This document shows, in pieces, positions 1-5,501 of a stretch of DNA of 5,501 bases (positions within the stretch are counted from its first letter, which is position 1; the number at the start of each line of letters is the position of its first letter). The stretch lies in contig DTYY01000345.1 in assembly GCA_012961645.1 (NCBI GenBank), forward strand, positions 1-5,501, given 5' to 3'. The notes beneath the pieces are model-generated. The model was not told the origin of the DNA. It worked only from the letters and a program-made list of their open reading frames with translations, and did no database searches. A program made the position numbers and the translations under genes. This DNA comes from Methanosarcinales archaeon. Its GTDB lineage: Archaea; Halobacteriota; Methanosarcinia; Methanosarcinales; Methanogasteraceae.

Positions 1-1
1 A

Positions 2-6
2 GTGAT
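2..6 (+). promoter_or_regulatory. Ribosome binding site (GTGAT) of the first permease gene
   Basis: GTGAT complements the archaeal 16S rRNA 3' end (anti-SD core AUCACC) and lies 7 nt before the ATG at 14. This favours that ATG over the in-frame GTG at 2, which would be part of the Shine-Dalgarno sequence itself. The base before position 1 is unseen, so the full match cannot be judged. Confidence 0.4.
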
Positions 7-13
7 TAATACG

Positions 14-865
14 ATGGATACCGACATAAACATGATGGTCGGGGTATTTACGATTGCGAAGTGGGAGTTATTGCGCTCGAGACTCGATCTGAGCACCAGA
101 TCGCTGCTCGCTGCGGGCGGTTTCGTCATTGCGATAGCAGTGATCGCTACGTTCGCATCGCAGAGCAACATGGGCAGCGGTTTGTACACCATCACGCTTG
201 ATGACGCAGGTCTGGCACAGATTCTTGAATGTGACGATCGGTTCAACATCCTGCTGCTGGACTCTGACGGTGCCAGAGAGGCGTACCTGAACAGAGACGC
301 CGATATTTTGATCATTGGCGGAAATGTGTATGCCCATGATACTGAAAAATCGATGGCAGCTCTGGACGCGCTGAAGAGCACGATGAAACTGCACAGGGAG
401 GCTACGCTCTCGTCGTACACGGACCTGAACAACGCATTTCCGGTCTGGATCACGATCCATCATCTCGAGCGTGAGCAGAGATTTCAGGTGCTTGCAACCA
501 CGCGGCCAGGCTCAGAGTCAGACTCTGGGGGCGGTGCAGCCAGTAACGCAGGATCAGGGCACGGGCGTGAAACAGCGGGTGGAGGGGATGGCGAGCAGGC
601 GTATGGGTCTGGAGAAGAGGCGATCATCAGGGAACTTGCGCGATCGGGCAGCGCCGATCCCGCTGAAACGGATATAGAGAGCCTTGCACCGCCGGCTGAT
701 ATGCAGGAGTACAGGCAGATGACGAGGTGCAATTTCCTTGAGAAGCAGACGATCGCAACACCATCGAACATCGATCCACCGATCCCGTTCACCTCGGTCA
801 TCTTTGCGTTTGTATTCATGTTTCCAATGTATTTGTCGCCCAGTTCTATTCTGCGAGCGTCATGA
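14..865 (+). CDS. ABC-2 type permease, N-terminal piece (frameshifted)
   Basis: This is the N-terminal half of an integral membrane subunit of an ABC-2 (NatB-like) exporter. Numbering from the ATG at 14, there is a short cytoplasmic start (FTIAKWELLRSR), TM1 at about 29-48, then a large extracytoplasmic region of some 200 residues. That region ends in a Gly/Ser/Glu-rich, probably disordered stretch (about 165-200). A second membrane segment begins at about 258 (PFTSVIFAFVFMFPMY). The reading frame then degenerates into about ten non-membrane residues and stops inside what should be TM2, so this product alone cannot be a complete permease. Its natural continuation is in the next frame at about 832. 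In-frame ATGs at 32 and 35 are alternative starts. It is tightly linked to the following open frame by an ATGA overlap. The cognate ATPase is not visible and may be encoded upstream. The family assignment is firm; the substrate is unknown. Confidence 0.75.
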   Translation: MDTDINMMVGVFTIAKWELLRSRLDLSTRSLLAAGGFVIAIAVIATFASQSNMGSGLYTITLDDAGLAQILECDDRFNILLLDSDGAREAYLNRDADILIIGGNVYAHDTEKSMAALDALKSTMKLHREATLSSYTDLNNAFPVWITIHHLEREQRFQVLATTRPGSESDSGGGAASNAGSGHGRETAGGGDGEQAYGSGEEAIIRELARSGSADPAETDIESLAPPADMQEYRQMTRCNFLEKQTIATPSNIDPPIPFTSVIFAFVFMFPMYLSPSSILRAS

Positions 866-1899
866 ACGAACGCACCAACCGCAGCGGCGAGTTTCTGCTA
901 ACATCGCCGCTCACAAAGCGCGAGATCGTCGCTGGCAAGACGCTCCCATATCTGATCACCACCATCGGGATCATGTTTGTGCTGGCTATCTACCTCAAAT
1001 GCACACTCGGATCAGCCTCGCCATCCGAGATTGCGAAAAGCGGCATCATAATTATCTCCATCATGCTTCCTGTCGTTTCACTGTTTTTATCGTTCTCACT
1101 CTTCTCTTCGATACTCGCGAGAAGTTTTAAGGAACTGACATTCGTCAGTGTATTTTTTTCTACGGTTGTATCAGGTTATCTCTTCTTTCCTGCGATGTTT
1201 GCACATATTCATGCGATCGCTCTGATCTCTCCAATGACGCTGATCGTAAAGGTCCTGACCGGAACAGAGATAAGCTTAAACGAGTACCTGTTCTCAACAG
1301 TTCCGTTTTACTCTGTCTCAATCGCAACATTTGGATTTGCTACGCTCATATTCAGAGAAGAGGATTTGTTCACCCAGAAAACCGTGAAAAAGAAGATCAT
1401 CGACTGCATCGAACTGTTTCTGCGCAAGCGATCGTATCTGTTTCTGCTGACCCTCATCTTCGTCCCTTTCGCTTACATGTTTGAATTGATGTCGATTGTG
1501 CTATTATTTAACATCCCGCTCCCGTATTCGATCGTCGCGATGGTCGGAATATCTGCATTGATCGAGGAGGTGCTCAAGTCTGCCGGGATCTATACGCTCT
1601 CTCTGAAGGGGTATAACGGGAAACAGGCGATCTTTCTGGCAATCCTCGCAGGTTCCGGCTTCTTTGTCGGGGAGAAGTTGATGATGCTCGTCACCGTAGC
1701 CTCGATTGCGGATTCGGTCTTTGGCTCAGTCCTTTCTATGGGCTCGCTCCTTCTTTATCCGCTGCTGCTGCACATCGGATGCGGAGCAATCGTCTCAATC
1801 GGGCTTAGATACAAGCGTTATTCTGTGTGCCTGCTTGCGGCAACTGCTGTGCATTGCGCGTACAATCTTTTCCTGCTGCGGGGTGTCATCTTTGCATAA
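862..1899 (+). CDS. ABC-2 permease C-terminal half fused to a PrsW-like intramembrane protease domain
   Basis: Residues 1-165 are the rest of an ABC-2 permease. They begin with the cytoplasmic coupling segment (NERTNRSGEFLLTSPLTKRE, GKT at 25-27), followed by hydrophobic helices at about 29-48, 60-86, 92-112, 117-133 and 144-164. A short charged linker (about 165-190) leads into a second polytopic domain at 190-345. This shows the motif set of PrsW-type glutamic proteases of the CAAX/PrsW/APH-1 superfamily: EExxK at 235-239 (EEVLK), FxxxE at 267-271 (FFVGE), His304 in LLLHIG and His331 in AVHCAYN. By family knowledge, these residues sit in membrane helices and cleave membrane-embedded substrates. 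The GxxR/FxxxH signature of CPBP proteases is absent, which favours PrsW. The ATG at 862 has no ribosome binding site, so this is best seen as the C-terminal part of the frameshifted upstream gene. The stop codon overlaps the next permease start. Confidence 0.75.
   Translation: MNERTNRSGEFLLTSPLTKREIVAGKTLPYLITTIGIMFVLAIYLKCTLGSASPSEIAKSGIIIISIMLPVVSLFLSFSLFSSILARSFKELTFVSVFFSTVVSGYLFFPAMFAHIHAIALISPMTLIVKVLTGTEISLNEYLFSTVPFYSVSIATFGFATLIFREEDLFTQKTVKKKIIDCIELFLRKRSYLFLLTLIFVPFAYMFELMSIVLLFNIPLPYSIVAMVGISALIEEVLKSAGIYTLSLKGYNGKQAIFLAILAGSGFFVGEKLMMLVTVASIADSVFGSVLSMGSLLLYPLLLHIGCGAIVSIGLRYKRYSVCLLAATAVHCAYNLFLLRGVIFA
1880..1894 (+). promoter_or_regulatory. GGGGTG ribosome binding site and TTG start of the second permease
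   Basis: GGGGTG at 1880-1885 matches the archaeal Shine-Dalgarno GGTG core and is 6 nt before a TTG at 1892-1894. Starting there gives LHNILSIAKKDLKG, a typical permease N-terminus with a short basic amphipathic stretch before TM1. The GTG at 1883 is inside the Shine-Dalgarno sequence. The far-upstream in-frame ATG at 1706 would add 62 residues that are only an out-of-frame reading of the preceding gene. Confidence 0.6.
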
Positions 1900-3046
1900 T
1901 ATCCTTTCGATTGCAAAAAAAGATCTCAAAGGTCTTTTCAGCGAGAAAACACTGATTCTCACCATCTTTATCCAGTTGTTCATCGCTCTATTCTCTTCCT
2001 TCCTCGTGGTCGGTCTCACGTCCTTCTATGATCCGGGCTCTCTCTCCGAGTCCGACCTTAAAAGCGCAAATCTCGGGCTTGCACACCGTTCAGAGATCAT
2101 ACTTAACGGCAGCACCGACGGTGCCAGCTACACCATCGCCAGAGGAACAGAGCAATCTGTCACTGAAACCCTGCTGTACCGCCTGATCGAAGCAGGAAAG
2201 CTGTCCAAGGTACCATATCCTGATTATTCCACAGCTGGAAGTGATTTTTACAGATGCAAGATCGATGGGATCCTTCTTATCCCGAATACCACGATTGATG
2301 GGAGCGATCTCATCGAGATCCACATTTATCTCCCGAAAACTGATCTCAAAGCAACCATACTGATGTTGCAATTGAAAGAACCGCTTGAGCGGTTCGAACA
2401 GCACGTGCGAGATATAAGAACGACGAGACTTCCAGGCTACACACCGATCGATCTGAAATATCCTGAAAAACCATCGAATCATTATTTTGAGTTCATCTAT
2501 GTCGTCTTGATACCGTTACTTATATTTACTCCGGCATTCATCTCTGGCGGTCTGATCATCGACTTCATCACCGAGGAATTCGAACAGAAAACGATCGATC
2601 TGCTTCTTGTATCACCAGTGACCTTCTCTGACATCCTTAATGGGAAGATACTCGTGGCGACAGCGATTGCACCGGTGCAGGCATCTGTGTGGATTGTACT
2701 ACTATCGCTAAACCGAATATCTGTGCAGAATCCAGCGATGATTCTGATTATGGTCACCGCAGTGACTTTTATTCTTGTTTTAACAGGCGCGTTTGTCTCA
2801 ATCACACTCAAGAATCGGGGAACCTCACAATTGTTCTATTCGCTGATTCTGATCATGCTCTTTCTTCTCTGCTACATCTTTCAAAACTCGCCGATGAACC
2901 TTGTGACAAAGCTTGCGATCGACAGCATGGAGGGCAGCGCATATCTCGCCGTCTATCTGCTGATCGCGTCCTTCCTTTATGCGGTGCTGCGCCACCTCAT
3001 GCGATATCAGTCGAGGTATCGATCTGGATACCGTCGCCGATCCTGA
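1892..3046 (+). CDS. ABC-2 type transporter permease, partner subunit
   Basis: This 384-residue membrane subunit of an ABC-2 exporter starts at a TTG codon. The layout is a cytoplasmic N-terminus (AKKDLKGLFSEK), TM1 at about 21-43, an extracytoplasmic domain at about 45-198, and TM segments at about 200-222, 253-272, 283-305, 313-330 and 350-368. A cytoplasmic coupling segment (about 225-252, with EEFEQKTIDLLLVSPVTFSD and GK at 250-251) corresponds to the NER...GEFLL.SP...GK segment of the preceding permease. The two proteins are therefore homologous halves, probably a heterodimer served by one ATPase. Unlike its partner, it has no protease domain. It overlaps the previous gene by 8 nt, indicating translational coupling in one operon. 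Its last 50 bp, encoding a basic tail (RYQSRYRSGYRRRS), overlap the 3' end of the opposing gene. The substrate cannot be deduced. Confidence 0.85.
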   Translation: MHNILSIAKKDLKGLFSEKTLILTIFIQLFIALFSSFLVVGLTSFYDPGSLSESDLKSANLGLAHRSEIILNGSTDGASYTIARGTEQSVTETLLYRLIEAGKLSKVPYPDYSTAGSDFYRCKIDGILLIPNTTIDGSDLIEIHIYLPKTDLKATILMLQLKEPLERFEQHVRDIRTTRLPGYTPIDLKYPEKPSNHYFEFIYVVLIPLLIFTPAFISGGLIIDFITEEFEQKTIDLLLVSPVTFSDILNGKILVATAIAPVQASVWIVLLSLNRISVQNPAMILIMVTAVTFILVLTGAFVSITLKNRGTSQLFYSLILIMLFLLCYIFQNSPMNLVTKLAIDSMEGSAYLAVYLLIASFLYAVLRHLMRYQSRYRSGYRRRS

Positions 3047-3812
3047 ACTTGAGCATCTCTGTGACCGGCGACCGCCCGCGGATCTTCGGGATGGTGAGTC
3101 TGCTCGTGACCTCGTCAGAACCGCGGTACAGTTCGACATCAAAGACCGCGTCGCACGAGTTGATGACCTGGTTTTCGAGCGAACGGTCATGCGTCTCCTT
3201 CAACCCGTACAGATACGTCAGCCCGTTCGTTTCTTTGGTCGTTTCATAAATGACGTTCATAAGTTTCTTGATCTCTCCTGCATTGATGTTCAGACCAAGA
3301 AAAAATGAAATCGTGTCGACTATGATGTTTATGTCTCCAATTTCTTCTTTGATCTGGATATCCTGGAGATTGTTTATCATAAATTCAGTGATCTGCTTAT
3401 CCACGTATTCATTACCCACATTGTCTACCAGATCACCTTGCGCAGTGATATAATATTCGCTATATACATCAACAAATTGTATATTTGATGTATCGTAACC
3501 CATATTCTGCACGTCCCATGCAACATACCTTGGTCTCCTGCCAGTGACGGTATAATAAGTCTTGCGCGCCTGCGTAAACTGATACAGAAACACCTCCGAC
3601 ATTGATTTCGAGTCTACTGACATGTATACGACCGAACCAGCCGGAAGTCCTCCCTCGAGATTGCGATCCAGGACGGCAATTCCTGTGGATTTGATGCCTG
3701 GAGCGTGAGCTGCCACTCCGGCATCGACGGGCGTTTCAATTGTGGCTGCAGTGGGCGTTTTTGCCATCCTGGCTTGTGCACTCTTCACCAGTACACTTCG
3801 CAATCCCGGCAT
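2997..3812 (-). CDS. RecA/KaiC-fold protein with degenerate P-loop (RadA/RAD55-like pseudo-ATPase)
   Basis: This is a 271-residue soluble protein with no signal peptide or membrane segment. Residues 1-38 are an Ala/Thr/Pro-rich, likely flexible extension. The RecA-like core starts with the KaiC-type lead-in STGIAVLDRNLEGGLPAGSV (42-61). Where a GxxGxGK[ST] Walker A loop should follow there is SVDSKSMSEVF (65-75), without the Gly-rich loop or a GKT. A Walker B-like strand is at 161-166 (INIIVD), followed by TISFFLGL. The end (KIRGRSP, LKFRIGDGIQIDTS) is the typical C-terminal beta region of KaiC/RAD55-like proteins. It therefore has the fold but probably binds ATP poorly or not at all. A regulatory or scaffold role is an inference. 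The start ATG (3810-3812) has AGGAG on the minus strand (3824-3828) 11 nt upstream. An internal Met16 is a weaker alternative. It is transcribed divergently from nikR. Confidence 0.7.
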   Translation of the reverse strand: MPGLRSVLVKSAQARMAKTPTAATIETPVDAGVAAHAPGIKSTGIAVLDRNLEGGLPAGSVVYMSVDSKSMSEVFLYQFTQARKTYYTVTGRRPRYVAWDVQNMGYDTSNIQFVDVYSEYYITAQGDLVDNVGNEYVDKQITEFMINNLQDIQIKEEIGDINIIVDTISFFLGLNINAGEIKKLMNVIYETTKETNGLTYLYGLKETHDRSLENQVINSCDAVFDVELYRGSDEVTSRLTIPKIRGRSPVTEMLKFRIGDGIQIDTSTDIA

Positions 3813-3909
3813 CTCATTGTTCTCTCCTACACAGATGACTTTTGTTCCTCATCCTACTAAAACATTATTATCATTATCATGTCATCTCTGATTCTGCGCC
3901 AGGGAACAC

Positions 3910-3919
3910 AATATTATTA
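3910..3919 (+). promoter_or_regulatory. Candidate TATA box of nikR
   Basis: AATATTATTA is the most TATA-like stretch upstream of nikR. The archaeal TATA box lies about 25 bp before the start site, so transcription would begin near 3940 and give a leader of about 35 nt. The same AT run read on the minus strand (TTAATAATAT) could serve the opposing gene with a start near 3888. No convincing BRE element was identified. Confidence 0.3.
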
Positions 3920-3928
3920 ATGGATAAC

Positions 3929-3939
3929 ATACAATGTAT
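3929..3939. promoter_or_regulatory. Palindrome ATACA-A-TGTAT, possible NikR operator
   Basis: This is a perfect 5-bp inverted repeat around one base, located between the candidate TATA box and the inferred transcription start of nikR. A repressor bound there would block polymerase. NikR is a ribbon-helix-helix dimer-of-dimers that binds inverted repeats. The E. coli half-sites are GTATGA/TCATAC with a long spacer, so this compact site is not the canonical arrangement. The assignment rests on position and symmetry only. Confidence 0.3.
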
Positions 3940-3975
3940 AGATTAGCACAGCATCACACGATGTAGGTTGATCAA

Positions 3976-4398
3976 ATGGAAAATGAACAGGAATTGATGA
4001 GAATCGGGGTATCGCTTCCGGATAATCTGCTCACAAAATTTGATGACATCCTTGCAAAGCGTGGATACTCATCAAGATCGGAAGGAATCAGGGATGCAAT
4101 CCGGAGTTATATCAGGTACTACGAATGGACAAGCGAGGTCAAAGGAGGCAGAGTCGGCGTCATATCGCTGACATACAACCACAACCAGCGCGGGCTTGTC
4201 GATGCGCTCGCCGATATTCAGCACAAACATCTGGATGTGATCAGATCGTCACTCCACATGCATGTGGATGAGGAGATGTGCCTTGAGGTCGTCGTGCTGC
4301 AGGGTGATGTGAGCGAGGTCAGGGATGTGGCAGAGGGGCTCATGGCGCTCAAAGGGGTGCAGCATCTGAAACTGACCACCGTTTCGACCGAAAAGTGA
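3976..4398 (+). CDS. nikR: Nickel-responsive transcriptional regulator NikR
   Basis: This is a cytoplasmic DNA-binding repressor that senses Ni(II). At 140 residues it has the usual family length. Residues 8-50 form the ribbon-helix-helix domain ([19 protein letters not shown], then a helix with [12 protein letters not shown]). Residues 57-135 form the ACT-like tetramerisation and nickel-binding domain. All four ligands of the high-affinity square-planar nickel site are present by motif: His83 (IQHKH), His94 and His96 (LHMHV) and Cys102 (EMCLEV). These match E. coli His76, His87, His89 and Cys95. In methanogen-like archaea, nickel is needed for F430, CODH/acetyl-CoA synthase and hydrogenases, and NikR typically controls nickel uptake. 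No nickel transporter is in the window. The ATG at 3976 gives a family-like N-terminus; ATG 3997 (Met8), preceded by AGGA, is an alternative start. The gene is divergent from the KaiC-like gene and 29 bp ahead of lysS. Confidence 0.93.
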   Translation: MENEQELMRIGVSLPDNLLTKFDDILAKRGYSSRSEGIRDAIRSYIRYYEWTSEVKGGRVGVISLTYNHNQRGLVDALADIQHKHLDVIRSSLHMHVDEEMCLEVVVLQGDVSEVRDVAEGLMALKGVQHLKLTTVSTEK

Positions 4399-4427
4399 TA
4401 TCCGGCAAAAGTGAGACGGGCGTAAGG

Positions 4428-5501
4428 ATGGACGAGTCGAGGCACTGGGCAGACGTCATCGCGGAGAATGTGGCTGCGACTCGGGAGAAGCACATCATCG
4501 CAACCGGGATCACGCCCTCTGGAAGTATCCATATCGGAAACCTGCGCGAGGTGCTGACCGCGGACGGTGCATACCGTGCACTCTGCGACGCCGGGGTTGA
4601 TGCGGAACTGATCTACATAGGGGACACCTTCGATCCGCTCCGCAAGGTCTATCCGTTCCTTTCTGATGATTACGCCGAATATGTTGGCAAGCCTCTCTAT
4701 GCCATACCATGTCCGTGCGGCAATTGCAAAAACTATGCCGATCATTACCTTATGCCGTTCCTCCGGTCTCTGAAGGAGCTGGACATCAGACCTGTGGTCT
4801 ACCTGGCGCACGAACTCTATGAAAGCGGAGATTTTGTGCCTGCGACGATGAAAGCACTGCAGAACCGGGACAAAATCGCAGCAATCATCGAGGAAGTATC
4901 AAAACGGGCAGTTCCGGCTGACTGGAGTCCTTTCAATGTTCTTTGCGAATCATGCGGACGGATCACTGCAACGAAGGTCACAGGATTTGATGAACACCGC
5001 GAGACGGTCGATTACACCTGCGACTGCGGTTATGCGGGCAAGGTGCCTGTGAAAGGGAACGGGAAGCTGACATGGAGGGTTGACTGGGCTGCGCGATGGG
5101 GAATTCTCGGCGTAACGATCGAGCCGTTTGGCAAGGATCATGCAACAAGGGGCGGCTCGTACGACACAGGAACAAGAATCTCGAGAGAGATATATGGGTA
5201 CGAGCCCCCATATCCTATCATCTACGAATGGATCCACCTGAAGGGGAAGGGTGCGATGTCCTCATCGACCGGAGTGACTGTCACGATCTCTGATATGCTG
5301 CAGGTCATGCCGCCAGAGGTGCTCAGGTACCTGATCATCAAAACAAAGCCTGAGAAACACATCGATTTTGACCCATCTCGCATCGTAGAACTGATCGATG
5401 AATACGACCGTGCAACAGGCAGAGCACGCGAACTATCCCAGACAGGAACGTCTCTTCGGTCAGACATCCCCTTCACACACATCGTGACCGCCCTACAGAT
5501 C
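4428..5501 (+). CDS. lysS: Class I lysyl-tRNA synthetase, 3' end beyond the window
   Basis: This enzyme charges tRNA-Lys with lysine using ATP. It is the class I form found in many archaea, unrelated to the class II enzyme of most bacteria and eukaryotes. The visible 358 residues are about two-thirds of the expected length (roughly 500-530). The Rossmann-fold signature HIGN is at 35-38 ([11 protein letters not shown]), and the KMSKS-equivalent MSSST is at 277-281 in [27 protein letters not shown] and EWIHLKGKG are hallmarks of the class I lysyl enzyme. Cysteines at 95, 97, 100 and at 173, 176, 198 and 200 (CESCG, CDCG) suggest zinc-binding knuckles. The anticodon-binding C-terminal domain lies mostly beyond the window. 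The ATG at 4428 has only a weak upstream signal (GTGAG at 4411). It probably shares a transcript with nikR. No frameshift or missing catalytic motif is seen. Confidence 0.95.
   Translation, partial: MDESRHWADVIAENVAATREKHIIATGITPSGSIHIGNLREVLTADGAYRALCDAGVDAELIYIGDTFDPLRKVYPFLSDDYAEYVGKPLYAIPCPCGNCKNYADHYLMPFLRSLKELDIRPVVYLAHELYESGDFVPATMKALQNRDKIAAIIEEVSKRAVPADWSPFNVLCESCGRITATKVTGFDEHRETVDYTCDCGYAGKVPVKGNGKLTWRVDWAARWGILGVTIEPFGKDHATRGGSYDTGTRISREIYGYEPPYPIIYEWIHLKGKGAMSSSTGVTVTISDMLQVMPPEVLRYLIIKTKPEKHIDFDPSRIVELIDEYDRATGRARELSQTGTSLRSDIPFTHIVTALQI

Larger units (their letters stand above)
14..1899 (+). pseudogene. Reconstructed ABC-2 permease-PrsW protease fusion gene, broken by one frameshift
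   Basis: This is a single gene by reconstruction. Reading frame 2 to the Tyr codon at 830-832 and then frame 1 from the Phe codon at 832-834 gives the continuous segment MFPMY-FVAQFYSASV-MNERTNR. This rebuilds TM2 and leads into the conserved cytoplasmic coupling region of ABC-2 permeases. The change equals loss of one T in the short T run at 832-834. The joined product would be about 628 residues. No Shine-Dalgarno sequence precedes the ATG at 862, and the upstream part of that frame already encodes sensible permease sequence, so a genuine second gene is less likely. It may be a sequencing or assembly error, a real inactivating mutation, or a recoding site. No classical X XXY YYZ slippery heptamer is evident. 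Confidence 0.7.
3813..3975. promoter_or_regulatory. Divergent intergenic region between the KaiC-like gene and nikR
   Basis: This 163-bp AT-rich region must carry the promoters of both flanking genes. It contains a TATA-like run (3910-3919, AATATTATTA) usable on either strand, tandem ATTATC hexamers (3867-3878), an 11-bp palindrome (3929-3939) and the self-complementary TTGATCAA (3968-3975) directly against the nikR ATG. For nikR only a weak GGTTGATC (3966-3973) could serve as ribosome binding site. I see no open reading frame or RNA gene here. Confidence 0.55.

Noticed and set aside
484..819. Open frame on the minus strand opposite the first permease
   Set aside because: It is antisense to the Gly/Ser-rich coding segment, has Pro/Ser-rich composition typical of a shadow frame, and has no recognisable domain.
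830..840. Programmed -1 frameshift site in the permease
   Set aside because: The sequence TAT TTG TCG does not form a canonical slippery heptamer and no clear downstream stem was identified, so a simple base loss is the better explanation, although recoding is not excluded.
1213..1220. GCGATCGC octamer (HIP1-like sequence of cyanobacteria)
   Set aside because: Only one copy was noticed, explained by general GATC richness; the genes are archaeal.
2378..2395. Perfect inverted repeat GAACCGCT-TG-AGCGGTTC inside the second permease
   Set aside because: It lies in the middle of a coding region, encodes an ordinary KEPLERF segment, is not followed by a T run, and an 8-bp hairpin of this kind is not improbable by chance in 5.5 kb.
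2689..3249. 186-codon plus-strand open frame across the convergent overlap
   Set aside because: It is out of frame with the permease and antisense to the KaiC-like gene; the translation has no coherent domain.
4218..4811. 197-codon open frame on the minus strand across nikR and lysS
   Set aside because: It is antisense to two well-recognised genes and crosses their junction; the translation shows no family features.

Overview
The window looks archaeal, most likely from a methanogen-related euryarchaeote. The evidence is a class I (not class II) lysyl-tRNA synthetase, an archaeal-type nickel regulator NikR, a KaiC/RadA-like protein with a degraded P-loop, GGTG/GTGAT-type ribosome binding sites and paired ABC-2 permeases of a type I associate with methanogens and their relatives. 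The species cannot be named from the sequence. Coding density is very high, and the only non-coding stretches are about 160 bp and 29 bp. I see no RNA gene, insertion sequence or CRISPR array.

Left part (1-3046, plus strand): a two-gene export module. The first gene is an ABC-2 permease interrupted by an apparent one-base frameshift near 832. It is therefore read as an N-terminal piece (14-865) and a C-terminal piece (862-1899). Joined across the shift, the product would be about 628 residues: an ABC-2 permease with a large extracytoplasmic loop, followed by a PrsW-like glutamic intramembrane protease domain that keeps its EExxK, FxxxE and two His motifs. The second gene (1892-3046) is a partner ABC-2 permease without the protease. 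It probably starts at a TTG just inside the end of the first gene. The ATPase subunit is not in the window and is presumably upstream.

Middle (2997-3812, minus strand): a RecA/KaiC-fold protein without a usable Walker A lysine. Its 3' end overlaps the second permease tail-to-tail by 50 bp. A divergent intergenic region (3813-3975) separates it from nikR and contains AT-rich TATA-like sequence and an 11-bp palindrome placed like an operator.

Right part (3976-5501, plus strand): nikR with all four nickel ligands, then, 29 bp later, the 5' two-thirds of the class I lysyl-tRNA synthetase gene, which runs off the window. The most noteworthy items are the permease-intramembrane protease fusion, its frameshift, and the divergent nikR/pseudo-ATPase pair.
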